A stretch of DNA of 64,000 bases from Ardenticatenaceae bacterium (lineage in GTDB: Bacteria; Chloroflexota; Anaerolineae; Promineifilales; Promineifilaceae): assembly GCA_020634245.1 (NCBI GenBank), contig JACKCC010000018.1, forward strand, positions 62,001 to 126,000, in the 5' to 3' direction. Both the position numbers and the translations under genes were made by a program. Positions 16,551 to 25,888 of this stretch are shown one piece after another (position 1 is the stretch's first letter; every line of letters begins with the position of its first letter). The notes below the pieces were generated by a model, which ran no database searches, was not told the origin of the DNA, and saw only the letters and a program-made list of their open reading frames with translations.

Positions 16551-17854
16551 GGGCAAAGTCCACGGTTTTTCAGTAGTCGAAGAGAAATAAGCAAATGTAC
16601 CTCATTTTGGTAAGATGGGATGTGCAACCAAACCCAAAACCAAAAGAGGTACAAATGCAGCATATCATATTAGAGGCTCACCATACAAAAGATGGACTCG
16701 TTTTCAACGTTACTGACTTAGAAGCCCGGTTGAATCAGTTAACCGATTCACGAGATAGACGCGGCAAAATATATCCACTGGGCACGATTTTGACGATGAT
16801 AATATTAGCGAAGCTCGCTGGCGAGGATAAGCCATCAGGAATAGCTCAGTGGATTCGATTGCGTTGCGATGCATTTGTCAGGATATTTTGCCGTAAACAC
16901 AAACGAATGCCGTGTTTGAACACAATTCGTACTGTGTTGCAAGATGTGGTTCCGCTTGATGAATTAGAGACCCTGTTTCGGCGTTATCTACACGATGCCT
17001 ACGGCGGACAAGAAAGCCGATTAATTACAATTGATGGCAAGACAATGCGCGGAACTATCCCCAAAGGAAGCCGTCAAGGTGTCCATTTGTTAGCCGCCTA
17101 TCTTCCAGAAGAAGGTGTGGTTTTGAAACAAGTAGCGGTAGCGACTAAAGAAAACGAAATCAATGCCGCTCCCCAACTACTCGAGGGAATCAACATCAAG
17201 AACAAGGTCATTTGTGCCGATGCGATGCAGACACAACGCAAGCTTTCCGTCGATGTGTTGTCGAGGGGCGGTGATTACATCTGGTTTCTCAAGGACAACC
17301 AACCCACGTTGCTGGAGGATGTGAAACAGTTTTTCAAGCCAGCGCGGATGAGTGCCGGTTGGCACCCGCCTGAATTGCCGCGGACGGTGGCTAAAACAAC
17401 TGAGATAGGGCATGGGCGACTGGAAAAGCGGACACTCACACTGATGGTAGATGAAGAACAGTTTCTGGACTGGCCCGGTGTTCATCAGGTTTTCCAGTTA
17501 GAGCGGGAGACCACCCATCTGCGAACAGGCCGAGAAACGACCGAATTGGCCTATGGTATCACTAGCTGTACACCAGAGATAACATCGGCAAAGCAAATGT
17601 TACAGTGGACGCGACAATATTGGGGTATCGAAAATGGATTGCATTATCGTCGAGATGTCACATTGCGAGAAGATGCAACGCGCATTTCGCAACCAGCGTT
17701 GGCAAAAACGATGTCAGCTATTAACAATTTTGTGGTTGGGTTAACGCAAAAAATGGGTTATTCCAATCTGGCCGCAGCACGGCGCTTGTTTGATGCTAAA
17801 ATCGCGGCTCAACTCTCTTGACGCCCGACTACTGAAAAACCGTGGGGCAAAGTC
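16551..17854. mobile_element. ISAs1 family insertion sequence with 10-bp target duplication
   Basis: The element itself spans 16561-17844 (1284 bp). Terminal inverted repeats are CACGGTTTTTCAGTAGTCG (16561-16579) and its exact complement (17826-17844). It is bounded by perfect 10-base direct repeats GGGCAAAGTC at 16551-16560 and 17845-17854. One intact transposase gene lies inside. Intact ends, an intact gene and a perfect target duplication point to a recent insertion. The element contains no ACGGCCGT palindrome, unlike its flanks. Confidence 0.93.
16655..17821 (+). CDS. ISAs1 family transposase
   Basis: A 388-residue DDE transposase of the ISAs1 (H-repeat-associated) group. Visible family landmarks: LITIDGKTMRGT (first catalytic Asp) near residue 125, the HLLAAYLPEEGVVL strand, ICADAMQTQRKL (second Asp), WFLKDNQP, GHGRLEKRTL, and the C-terminal GIENGLHYRRDVTLREDA with the catalytic Glu. 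The start at MQHIILEAHH has good spacing from GAGGTAC; an earlier ATG at 16595 would read through the IS end region. It is intact and probably active, and is related to the copy at 53812-54921. Confidence 0.92.
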   Translation: MQHIILEAHHTKDGLVFNVTDLEARLNQLTDSRDRRGKIYPLGTILTMIILAKLAGEDKPSGIAQWIRLRCDAFVRIFCRKHKRMPCLNTIRTVLQDVVPLDELETLFRRYLHDAYGGQESRLITIDGKTMRGTIPKGSRQGVHLLAAYLPEEGVVLKQVAVATKENEINAAPQLLEGINIKNKVICADAMQTQRKLSVDVLSRGGDYIWFLKDNQPTLLEDVKQFFKPARMSAGWHPPELPRTVAKTTEIGHGRLEKRTLTLMVDEEQFLDWPGVHQVFQLERETTHLRTGRETTELAYGITSCTPEITSAKQMLQWTRQYWGIENGLHYRRDVTLREDATRISQPALAKTMSAINNFVVGLTQKMGYSNLAAARRLFDAKIAAQLS

Positions 17855-18148
17855 GAGTTGAGTGCAACTCCCCGCTCCTTTCTGTTAAAATCTATTGACC
17901 TCATGACTACCGCTCCTCCAAGCGGACGATTTAGTTCCACATAACTCGTCTCCAGTCCATGACATACGACATAAATGCCCTCGGCAACGGTGAAAACCTG
18001 ACAAACCTCATGTCATTCATGTGCCGATCAGAACTACCCCTACACTTGACAAAATTGTATAGTGCCTGTTGGCTGAAAATTGGCCAATGATCCAGATGGA
18101 CGTTTTCAAGACTGTCCATCATACAATTCCTAATCGAAGGAGCAATTT
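17855..18148. other. Non-coding spacer before malic enzyme
   Basis: The spacer holds a small hairpin GAGTTGAGTGCAACTC (17853-17868) just outside the IS target duplication, a TTGACA box at 18046-18051 without a convincing -10 at the usual distance, and the ribosome site CGAAGGAGC for the malic enzyme. I see no gene here. Confidence 0.4.
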
Positions 18149-19789
18149 ATGTCACAAGACAAACCTACAATTCCCACCGGTGTCGAACTACTGCACGACC
18201 CATTACTCAATCATGGCACCGCATTCACACGGAAAGAAAGAGAAAAGTTGGGGCTGCAAGGCTTACTACCTTACCAGGTTGTTCCCCAAGAAAAACAAGT
18301 TGAACGCATCATGGAAAATTTCCATCGCAAACCCAATGATTTGGAAAAATACATCCTGCTCATCGGCTTACAAGACCGCAACGAAAACTTATTTTATCGG
18401 GTTGTCATGGAAAACATCGACCTGATGATGCCCATCATCTACACCCCCACTGTTGGCCAGGCCTGTGTGGAATACGCCCATATTTTCCGGCGGCCGCGCG
18501 GCATGTTTATCACAGCCAAAGACAAAGGCAATATCGCCAACATCCTCAAAAACTGGCCCCGTGATGACGTTCGCGCCATAGTGGTTACCGATGGCGAACG
18601 CATTCTAGGTTTGGGCGATTTGGGCGCGAGTGGGATGGGGATTCCTGTTGGCAAATTGTCGCTTTACACCGCCTGTGCCGGTATCCATCCGGCCACAACG
18701 CTGCCTATCACTCTGGATGTTGGCACCAACAATGAAAATTTCATCAATGATCCCTTTTACATCGGCATCAAAGAACCGCGCCTGCGTGGTGAAGCATATG
18801 ATGAATTTATTGAAGAATTTATCACGGCCGTTCAGGAACGCTTCCCCCACGCCCTGGTACAATTTGAAGATTTTGCCAATATCAATGCCTTCCGGTTATT
18901 GGAAAAATATCGCAATCGCATCTGCACTTTCAACGATGATGTTCAAGGTACGGCCAGTGTTACGGTAGCCGGCGTCTACTCGGCTCTGCGCCTGACCGGC
19001 GGGCAGCTTAAAGACCAGACGCTGCTCTTCCTGGGCGCAGGTGAAGCGGGTATCGGTATCGCCGACCTTATCGTATCAGGTATGGTAGAGGAAGGCCTTA
19101 CTGAAGAGGAAGCACGGGCCAAATGCTGGTTTGTCGATTCGCGCGGTCTGGTGGTCAAGAGCCGGACCGATTTAGCTCACCACAAGCTGCCCTATGCCCA
19201 TGATTTTGAACCGATGGCTGATTTGTTAACGGCCGTAGAAGCCATCAAACCCACCGCGCTTGTCGGCGTATCTGGCCAGCCCCGCACCTTCACCCAGAAA
19301 ATTGTGGAACGTATGGCTGAGTACAACGAACAGCCGATGATTTTCGCTCTCTCTAACCCCACATCCAAAGCTGAATGCACGGCTGAGGAAGCGTACACCT
19401 GGAGTGATGGCCGGGCCATCTACGCCAGCGGCAGCCCCTTCGCACCTGTGGAATACAAGGGTAAAACCTACGTACCGGGTCAGGGTAATAACTCTTATAT
19501 CTTCCCCGGTGTTGGTTTGGGCGTAACGGCCGTTGCCGCCAAACACGTCACCGATGAAATGTTCATGGCCGCTGCCAAAACCCTCGCCGACCAAGTTTCC
19601 GAGACCGACCTGGCAATGGGCCGCATCTACCCGCCGCTGCAAGATATTCGCAAAGTCTCGTTAGCTATTGCCGTTGCTGTAGCCGAAGTTGCCTACAAAC
19701 AAGAGTTAGCCACCGTACCTCGTCCCAACGATCTGGTCGCCCATGTGAAAACACATATGTACGATCCCAAATACGAAAGTCTGGCTTAG
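18149..19789 (+). CDS. maeA: NAD-dependent malic enzyme
   Basis: A 546-residue, full-length SfcA/MaeA-type enzyme that decarboxylates malate to pyruvate with NAD reduction in the cytosol. Seen: the malic N-terminal signature IYTPTVGQACVEY near residue 96 with the catalytic Tyr region; VTDGERILGLGDLGASGMGI near residue 148 with metal-binding acidic residues; CTFNDDVQGTASVTV near residue 255 (Asp ligands); and the Rossmann loop LFLGAGEAGIGIADL near residue 292. ALSNPTSKAECTAEEAY is also diagnostic. A strong AAGGAG ribosome site precedes the ATG. It stands alone; a 15-base inverted repeat downstream probably ends its transcript. Confidence 0.95.
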   Translation: MSQDKPTIPTGVELLHDPLLNHGTAFTRKEREKLGLQGLLPYQVVPQEKQVERIMENFHRKPNDLEKYILLIGLQDRNENLFYRVVMENIDLMMPIIYTPTVGQACVEYAHIFRRPRGMFITAKDKGNIANILKNWPRDDVRAIVVTDGERILGLGDLGASGMGIPVGKLSLYTACAGIHPATTLPITLDVGTNNENFINDPFYIGIKEPRLRGEAYDEFIEEFITAVQERFPHALVQFEDFANINAFRLLEKYRNRICTFNDDVQGTASVTVAGVYSALRLTGGQLKDQTLLFLGAGEAGIGIADLIVSGMVEEGLTEEEARAKCWFVDSRGLVVKSRTDLAHHKLPYAHDFEPMADLLTAVEAIKPTALVGVSGQPRTFTQKIVERMAEYNEQPMIFALSNPTSKAECTAEEAYTWSDGRAIYASGSPFAPVEYKGKTYVPGQGNNSYIFPGVGLGVTAVAAKHVTDEMFMAAAKTLADQVSETDLAMGRIYPPLQDIRKVSLAIAVAVAEVAYKQELATVPRPNDLVAHVKTHMYDPKYESLA

Positions 19790-19829
19790 GCGAGCGGTTC
19801 CCTCGCCCGGCCAAGATCGGGAAACATTT

Positions 19830-19897
19830 AGAAATCGGATTTCTCATTTAGCTGCCCGTTTCTCCGGCACAGCAACCAGAAATCCGATTTCTTTTGT
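19830..19897 (+). terminator. Long inverted repeat, probable terminator of malic enzyme
   Basis: Perfect 15-base arms AGAAATCGGATTTCT (19830-19844) and AGAAATCCGATTTCT (19878-19892) enclose a 33-base loop, followed by TTTTG. Stem plus short T-run after the stop codon fits a terminator, although the loop is long. Confidence 0.5.
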
Positions 19898-20069
19898 TGA
19901 TGTCAATTCTCTCAACAATTCTCATTTTGTATTAATTTTGTGCTAAACTTAATAGCAATATTGCAAAGCGACAAATTCAGAGCGCAAAGATTGACAAAAG
20001 TTTCGCCGACTTGCCTGGATCAATTGGCCACAATACTCGCAGGTGAAGGAAGTGCAGTGAGGTAACCCT

Positions 20070-20621
20070 ATGAGTACAATTCGCCACATTTTACTGGAAG
20101 AAGCCAACTTTAATCATATCAGACTCCAAATTGCCAAACTTCTGGCTGCGCCATTACCCAAATATTCTGCCGGCCGGTTTCGGACACAACTGCTTCGCAC
20201 GTTTATGGGTTTCAAATTAGGGCATGGCACTATATTCTTTGGAATGCCCACATTCAGCGGTACAGGAAATATTTATGCCAATTTAAGCATTGGTCATTAC
20301 ACCCTGGTCAATATCAAATGTTTCCTTGATTTAAGCGGCCACATCTCAATTGGGAGTAATGTGGCTATAGGTGCGGAAACCATGGTGATTACAGGCACCC
20401 ATAAAGTTGGCGATCATGTCAAACGAGCCAATGAAATGATTGCTGAACCAGTGGTTATTGGTGATGGTGCCTGGATCGGGTCCCGATCTGTTATTTATCC
20501 GGGGGTAACCATTGGTGAGGGGGCCATTGTATCTGCCGGCTCGGTGGTTTATAAAGATGTTCCTCCCAATACGATGGTTGGGGGCAATCCGGCCCGAATC
20601 ATACAAAAGCTAGAGGAGTGA
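20070..20621 (+). CDS. Hexapeptide-repeat acyltransferase (left-handed beta-helix)
   Basis: A 183-residue protein. From about residue 60 it shows imperfect isoleucine-patch hexapeptides (LSIGHYTLVNIKC, ISIGSNVAIGAET, VVIGDGAWIGSRSVIYPGVTIGEGAIVSAGSVV), the coil sequence of left-handed beta-helix acetyl/acyltransferases. The catalytic His is probably in ITGTHKVGDH near residue 110, and the C-terminal VGGNPARII is typical of the WbbJ/maltose-acetyltransferase group. It would transfer an acetyl group from acetyl-CoA to a sugar or surface glycan. It converges on the minus-strand biosynthetic operon, sharing a bidirectional terminator with it. Confidence 0.88.
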   Translation: MSTIRHILLEEANFNHIRLQIAKLLAAPLPKYSAGRFRTQLLRTFMGFKLGHGTIFFGMPTFSGTGNIYANLSIGHYTLVNIKCFLDLSGHISIGSNVAIGAETMVITGTHKVGDHVKRANEMIAEPVVIGDGAWIGSRSVIYPGVTIGEGAIVSAGSVVYKDVPPNTMVGGNPARIIQKLEE

Positions 20622-20640
20622 TTGGCTGTCACTATCCAAC

Positions 20641-20678
20641 AAAAAAGGCTCTCAACTGTCTGGTTGAGAGCCTTTTTA
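20641..20678. terminator. Bidirectional intrinsic terminator
   Basis: Arms AAGGCTCTCAAC and GGTTGAGAGCCTT around a short TGTCT loop. A-run upstream and T-run downstream make it work on both strands. It lies between the converging acyltransferase (+) and NadE-like (-) genes. Confidence 0.9.
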
Positions 20679-20694
20679 TTTTTATACGGCCGTA

Positions 20695-21675
20695 TCAATC
20701 ATCCAGCAACCCCAAAGGCGGCGTCCGCAAATACTCCGTCGTCCTTTTCTTTTGCACCAAATCAGCATATGCCCGCTCGATTTGGGCTTCATCCAGCCCC
20801 ATCTCCGAGGCCACAATGGCAGCGGGAATATCATTATTCAAGCCGTACCAGATCAAATCCATCGTCTCAAAAGGCAGCCGGTAGAAAAATTCCTCCTGCG
20901 TACTGCCTGCTGTATATGTGTCTGTCGTCGGCGGGCGGCTGCGAATACTTTCAGGGACACCTAAATATTCAGCCAATTGGTAAACCTGCGTTTTGTACAA
21001 ATGGCCGATAGGACGCACGTCCATTGCTCCATCCCCATGCTTGACAAAGAAACCCTGATCATGCTCGTTACGTTGCGGTGTACCCAACACAGCAAAATCG
21101 TGTAAGTCAGCATAGTAATAAAGCATGGATGCGCGGGTTCGCTGCTTAAAATTAGTCGCGGCAACGATTTGGCGCAGCTCTTTAGGGGGTAGTCGTTTTG
21201 TCTGCTCCTCGCCTTCCGGGCTGATAATTGTGGCGCTGAAGAAATTCAGTTTTCGTTCTTCCAGCAAGCCTGACGGCAGCGTAATCTTAAACTTGTAGGT
21301 ACTGTCATATTCCGGGAATAAACGCCGCACAGCTTCGTCGCGCCGCTGGTAGGCGGCAAATCCCCACAAGGGGCCGGTCATATCTTCCACCAGAGGCTCG
21401 ACGCCGAATTTATGGCACAATTCTCTTCCTAAAAGAGCACTTTCCGGGCTGGACTCCATTTCTGGCAGTAACAGTGCTACCAGCCGGGAAGGTTTCATCG
21501 CCCGTACAGCCAGCGCCAGTACAACGGCCGAATCGATCCCGCCGCTTACGCCGACAACACCACCTCTGCGCTTTAACACGTTAAAAGTTGTATTCTGAAT
21601 ATGTTCTACGATTCGTTCGACTTCTTTTTCAGAGTCAAGTTTCAAAATATCAGGATGAAATTTTTTTGTTGCCAT
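20695..21675 (-). CDS. NAD synthase-like ammonia-dependent ATP pyrophosphatase
   Basis: A 326-residue PP-loop protein: GVSGGIDSAVVLALA near residue 43 is the ATP pyrophosphate-binding SGGxDS loop, and GTPQRNEHDQGFFVKHGDGA near residue 200 matches the NadE region that holds the adenylated substrate. It has no glutaminase (nitrilase) domain, so it would use free ammonia. The simplest role is NAD synthesis from deamido-NAD. However, it is the last gene of an operon with an adenylating ligase, a carrier protein and an asparagine synthetase homologue, and NadE-like proteins in such settings may adenylate and amidate other carboxylates. The start is taken at MATKKF; an ATG two codons upstream is equally possible. 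Confidence 0.85.
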   Translation of the reverse strand: MATKKFHPDILKLDSEKEVERIVEHIQNTTFNVLKRRGGVVGVSGGIDSAVVLALAVRAMKPSRLVALLLPEMESSPESALLGRELCHKFGVEPLVEDMTGPLWGFAAYQRRDEAVRRLFPEYDSTYKFKITLPSGLLEERKLNFFSATIISPEGEEQTKRLPPKELRQIVAATNFKQRTRASMLYYYADLHDFAVLGTPQRNEHDQGFFVKHGDGAMDVRPIGHLYKTQVYQLAEYLGVPESIRSRPPTTDTYTAGSTQEEFFYRLPFETMDLIWYGLNNDIPAAIVASEMGLDEAQIERAYADLVQKKRTTEYLRTPPLGLLDD

Positions 21676-21692
21676 TGTCATGACAGCTCCTT

Positions 21693-23699
21693 TTAATTTA
21701 TATGTTGGTTGCCACGAATGACAACTTTAACATCATCGTTATTATTTAATGGAAGTGGCGTGCGGAAATCGGCGATGAATTGATTGTAAACAAGTTGTGT
21801 CGATAAAACACCGGCCAGGGTCATGTCGTCAGTTTCGCTCAACTGGCCGATTCGATTGATTTTGTTGACCAGACTGCTTACGGCATTGGGATTGAATACG
21901 CCGGCGGCGCTGATGCTGGCCGGCGATAACGTTTCACTAACCCAGGATAGGGGCTGGTTATCGGGAAAGAAGCTGTGATGAATGGGGGCGCGATACGGCC
22001 GTTTCGGACGATTCCATATTTCCGGTGGCAGCAGATCACTGACCGCTCTTTTGAGAATATGTTTTTCATCAATCCCCATCATTTTGTACTGTGGCGGCAG
22101 TTGATTGCTGAACTCAATGACGCGGTAGTCCAGGAACGGGAAACGGCCTTCTACAGAGTGCGCCATTCCCACCCGGTCGCCCTGGGAAGAAAGCAAATAT
22201 TCGGCCATGAACACCGTAATTTCCAGGTATTGCGCCTGGGCCATTGATGACCAGTTGGCGAAATCGGGCGGGAGATACGGCCGTGCCACTTCCCTGCCCG
22301 CCAAAGACCCCTGGAACTCGGCCGAAAACACCCGCTTGGCCCGGCTGGTATTACGCCAGCGAATAGCATGAGAATAATACGGATCGGCCGTGTTGGTCAG
22401 ATCGTGACCAAAGAACTTTTCCAGATAAGCATTAGACTGCCCCAAACCGCCAATATAGGGATACAACTTGGTCAACAATGCTGGACGAAGAGTCGATTCC
22501 GGATTCTTGGCCCAAAAACGGCGAATCTTGTTCTCTTTGAAAATGTTATAGCCGCCTAAAAACTCATCCGATCCTTCACCGGTCAACACAACCTTAAAAT
22601 CAGTTTCACGCACCAAACGAGACAGCAAGTAAAGAGGGACTGGCGACGTGCGGGTGATCGGCGTTTCCGTATGCCAGACTACGTCGGGGAAAGCCTCGCC
22701 AATATCATGATGGCTGGCCGTAATCAAATGGTGGTCCGTGCCCAAATGATCGGCCATCCGGTACTGAAACGCGCTTTCGTCAAACGCTTTATCGGTAAAG
22801 GCAATAGAAAAGGTTTCCAGTCGATTCCCGGTGTAATGGCGGATAAACGCCGCAATTGCCGAAGAGTCCAACCCGCCGCTCAAGTAAGCGCCAACCGGCA
22901 CATCCGCCCGCAGACGAATTTGCGTGGCATCGACCAACAAACGGCGCAGTTCCGCGGCCGCTTCATCTACACTCATTTCCGGCTGCTTGCCAGACAACTG
23001 CTCAACAGGGAATTCTGGCTGCCAATACCGTTCAATCTGCAGCGGCTGCCCCGATTTGGCCAAAAGCCAGTGGCCTGGCGGCAATGTATTAATTCCCTTG
23101 AAAACGGTACGTGGTGACAACGGGCTCCAGTATGTGAATATCTGATCGATGGTCACCGGATCAAGCTCGGCTTTCACACGGGGATCGGTCAGCAGCGCTT
23201 TGATTTCTGATGCGAACAGGAATGCGCCATCTGGTTCGGTGTAGTATAACGGCCGTATCCCCACCCGATCGCGTGCAATAAAAAGGCTGCGATCCCGTTC
23301 ATCCCAAATAGCAAATGCAAACTGCCCATTCATATGATTCACACAGGCTGGCCCATATTCTTCATACAAATGAACAATGACTTCCGTATCCGAATCCGTT
23401 GCTAATTCGTGGCCCAGCCGCTCTAACTCCGGCCGCAACTCCACATAATTGAAGATTTCACCGTTAAACACAATCCAGAGCAAGCCATCCTCATTGGGAA
23501 TCGGCTGCTGCCCGCCGCCAAGATCAATAATGCTCAAGCGGGCATTGCCCAAACCAACGCCGTCAGAATCATCCTGGAAAAGATAAACCCCAAATTGGTC
23601 TGGCCCACGATGCCGAATACTGCTCAACATCGCCCGAATTTGTGATTCATCGATAGAATATTGTTTGGTTCGATTTAACGTGCCGACTATGCCACACAT
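21693..23699 (-). CDS. asnB: Glutamine-hydrolysing asparagine synthetase homologue
   Basis: A 668-residue two-domain protein. N-terminal MCGIVGTLN gives Cys2, the Ntn glutaminase nucleophile, and the glutaminase domain runs to about residue 200 (FNGEIFNYVELR seen). The synthetase domain has the PP-loop YLSGGLDSSAIAAF near residue 275 and LTGEGSDEFLGGYNIF near residue 373. It would adenylate a carboxylate and form an amide with ammonia from glutamine. Aspartate is the default substrate, but the neighbouring carrier protein and ligase suggest a specialised amidotransferase, as with the asparagine-synthetase relatives of exopolysaccharide (exosortase-associated) clusters. It lies 11 bases upstream of the NadE-like gene. 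Confidence 0.9.
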   Translation of the reverse strand: MCGIVGTLNRTKQYSIDESQIRAMLSSIRHRGPDQFGVYLFQDDSDGVGLGNARLSIIDLGGGQQPIPNEDGLLWIVFNGEIFNYVELRPELERLGHELATDSDTEVIVHLYEEYGPACVNHMNGQFAFAIWDERDRSLFIARDRVGIRPLYYTEPDGAFLFASEIKALLTDPRVKAELDPVTIDQIFTYWSPLSPRTVFKGINTLPPGHWLLAKSGQPLQIERYWQPEFPVEQLSGKQPEMSVDEAAAELRRLLVDATQIRLRADVPVGAYLSGGLDSSAIAAFIRHYTGNRLETFSIAFTDKAFDESAFQYRMADHLGTDHHLITASHHDIGEAFPDVVWHTETPITRTSPVPLYLLSRLVRETDFKVVLTGEGSDEFLGGYNIFKENKIRRFWAKNPESTLRPALLTKLYPYIGGLGQSNAYLEKFFGHDLTNTADPYYSHAIRWRNTSRAKRVFSAEFQGSLAGREVARPYLPPDFANWSSMAQAQYLEITVFMAEYLLSSQGDRVGMAHSVEGRFPFLDYRVIEFSNQLPPQYKMMGIDEKHILKRAVSDLLPPEIWNRPKRPYRAPIHHSFFPDNQPLSWVSETLSPASISAAGVFNPNAVSSLVNKINRIGQLSETDDMTLAGVLSTQLVYNQFIADFRTPLPLNNNDDVKVVIRGNQHIN

Positions 23700-23760
23700 T
23701 TATTCCCCCAATGCAAAACAGATGCCCTTTGTCTATGGGAATACTTTACATAGTATGACA

Positions 23761-24021
23761 TTAAGGTTCTACTGCTGCCGAATTTTTACGCTCAATATAT
23801 CCGCAAAGTTTGTTGACCGAGTCGAAATTTTCCGGCTTGATTTCGTCATCTTCCACCGAAATACCAAATGTTTCTTCAACAAACATGATCAGTTCCAAAA
23901 CACCCATGGAATCGATGATCCCCTCATCCAAAAAAGAAACATCATCGCCCAAATTGAAACCATCATCACTAAACAAGAAGGTTTCTGCTATGTATTGCTT
24001 GATTTGCTCGCTAACTTCCAT
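23761..24021 (-). CDS. Acyl carrier protein
   Basis: An 86-residue acidic, helical protein with the phosphopantetheine attachment motif DSMG, Ser38, in the context FLDEGIIDSMGVLELIMFVEE. It is not the fatty-acid-synthesis AcpP (usual motif DSLD/E); the Asp-Ser-Met-Gly form is seen in dedicated carriers of adenylating ligases. It lies between the ligase and the asparagine synthetase homologue, so the ligase probably loads it with an acyl or aminoacyl group. An Sfp-type transferase that could prime it is encoded at 57727-58470. A clear ribosome site (GGAAGTGAG) precedes the ATG. Confidence 0.9.
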   Translation of the reverse strand: MEVSEQIKQYIAETFLFSDDGFNLGDDVSFLDEGIIDSMGVLELIMFVEETFGISVEDDEIKPENFDSVNKLCGYIERKNSAAVEP

Positions 24022-24169
24022 TTTCTCACTTCCTTACTGAAAATTTTAGTTACTATTTCATGTAACTCACAAAACAAATTAGAACAACTGGCGTTACACC
24101 TGCTTTGGCCGCAGCTTAATCTGGAAAGCAGCCAAAAACTGAGGCGCGGCGACAGCTCAAAAACATGCG

Positions 24170-25672
24170 TTAAACTAAAACACCAACTGATTCTCTCGCC
24201 CTTTCACGCAGCACCGAAAGGACAACCTTGCCATTCGAATTGAGCGGCAGCCCATCGATAAATTCTACCTTTGATGGCACGACAGCCAACGGTAAACGTT
24301 GACGACAATGCTGTAAGACATCTGCTTCGTCAACATGGCTGTTGGGCGCTAACACAGCATAAACGTAGATCGCTTCTCCGGTTTCCAAATTGGGCACGCC
24401 CACCGCAGCCGCATTAACCAACTGCGGCATTTCCATAATGCACGATTCTATTTTCTTGCTGCTAACACGCATACCGTTTGGTTTGAGAATATCACTTTCA
24501 CGATCCACGATAAAAATGAAATCATCCTCATCTTTTACAGCCAAATCGCCGGTTTTTAAGCCGCCATTGACGTATTTCTTGGCTGTCGCTTCTGGATTAT
24601 TCAGGTAGCCTAATGTGATATTATCGCCCCAGGCCATGATTTCGCCTACTTCGCCCAGAGGTACATCATTCCCGTTTCCATCAACAACCCGTAATGATAC
24701 GCCGGGAATAGCCTGTCCTATCGAGCCTAGTTTGCTGTCGAGCAACTCCGGCGGCAAGTAAGACAATCTTGCCGTTGCTTCTGTTTGGCCGTACATGACA
24801 AAGACTTGCGCCTGGGGCAGTTGTTGGCGGAGTTCCTGAACCAAAACAGGCGGCAGATGACCACCTGCTTGTTGGACTTTTCTTAAGTGGCGTAACGGCC
24901 GTTTCGGGAAAGTCGACTTTCGCAGCAGCGTATGATACATAGACGGAACCCCGGCAAATCCGGTACATTCCGTCTCCTCCATCTGATCCAAAATCGATTC
25001 AGGATAGGCAAACCGATTATTCAACACCAGAGAACCACCCACATGCAAATGCGTATGCAGCAGCGACAAACCAAAACAATAATAAAAAGGCATTGCCACC
25101 ATCATACGGTCATCGCTGTCCAGCTTCAAATACTCAACAATCGAGTCCGAATTAGCAATGATATTCCCGTGCGATACCCGTACCAACTTCGGTTTCGACG
25201 TCGTTCCCGACGTCAACATATACGCGGCTTCTGTTTCCATATCCTCAACCGGGAACTCCGGAATATCCGTCAAGGATGCTGCCGGCAGCGATTCCAGATC
25301 ATTCTCATAAATACAGAACTGCTCGTCAAAAACAACCCCCGGCAAACGGCGCGCCGACAATTTAGTCAAACAAATCACCCGAAACTCACTAAATTGTTTC
25401 ACGCTTTCATACTCTTCCGGTTGAATTGTCGTTGGCAGCGGTACAGCAATGGCCCCAATGTGAAAAACAGCAATATAACAGGCAACCCAAAAAACAGAAT
25501 TTGCACCAAGAATAGCCACCTTGTCCCCCGGTTTAACACCCAAACGCTGTAATTCAACAGCAATAGTGGCAACCCTGCCCTGCAAAACATCATAACTAAT
25601 TTGTTCACGATCGGTAATCAAAGCGATCTGCTGTTTTGAGCCGTAATTTAGTAAGTACTGCGCTGTATTCAC
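24170..25672 (-). CDS. AMP-forming acyl ligase (class I adenylate-forming enzyme)
   Basis: A 500-residue enzyme of the acyl-CoA synthetase/NRPS adenylation superfamily. Visible core motifs: YMLTSGTTSKPKLVRVSHGN near residue 153 (ATP P-loop), VMYGQTEATARLSYLP near residue 293, GELMAWGDNITLGY-like segment GEIMAWGDNITLGYLNN near residue 347, TGDLAVKDEDDF with the ATP-ribose Asp, and the C-terminal catalytic Lys in NSNGKVVLSVL near residue 483. It activates a carboxylic acid as acyl-AMP and most likely passes it to the carrier protein encoded immediately downstream. The acid cannot be predicted by eye. It is the first gene of the four-gene minus-strand operon. Confidence 0.9.
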   Translation of the reverse strand: MNTAQYLLNYGSKQQIALITDREQISYDVLQGRVATIAVELQRLGVKPGDKVAILGANSVFWVACYIAVFHIGAIAVPLPTTIQPEEYESVKQFSEFRVICLTKLSARRLPGVVFDEQFCIYENDLESLPAASLTDIPEFPVEDMETEAAYMLTSGTTSKPKLVRVSHGNIIANSDSIVEYLKLDSDDRMMVAMPFYYCFGLSLLHTHLHVGGSLVLNNRFAYPESILDQMEETECTGFAGVPSMYHTLLRKSTFPKRPLRHLRKVQQAGGHLPPVLVQELRQQLPQAQVFVMYGQTEATARLSYLPPELLDSKLGSIGQAIPGVSLRVVDGNGNDVPLGEVGEIMAWGDNITLGYLNNPEATAKKYVNGGLKTGDLAVKDEDDFIFIVDRESDILKPNGMRVSSKKIESCIMEMPQLVNAAAVGVPNLETGEAIYVYAVLAPNSHVDEADVLQHCRQRLPLAVVPSKVEFIDGLPLNSNGKVVLSVLRERARESVGVLV

Positions 25673-25888
25673 TTAAAAACTCCTAATCCAATGGAATTTG
25701 TAACAATCGTGAGTCAACACGCGATTACACCAATAATATTATGAACGTTTACTTAAGAACAAGATTACTATTGAAAACCACTTTTAGCGCCCAATTGTTG
25801 TATAATTCACCCTAAACAAACCTGTATCGTTGCACTTCACACTCCTCTGGCGACAAATTGATAAACCTTAACAGGGAGAGTCAGCATC

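Noticed and set aside
18046..18064. TTGACA followed by TATAGT before the malic enzyme
   Set aside because: The two boxes are only 7 bases apart, and no -10-like sequence lies at 16-18 bases, so a promoter is not claimed.
20070..20621. Including the hexapeptide acyltransferase in the ligase/carrier operon
   Set aside because: It is on the opposite strand and separated by a bidirectional terminator. A functional link is possible but not supported by transcription.
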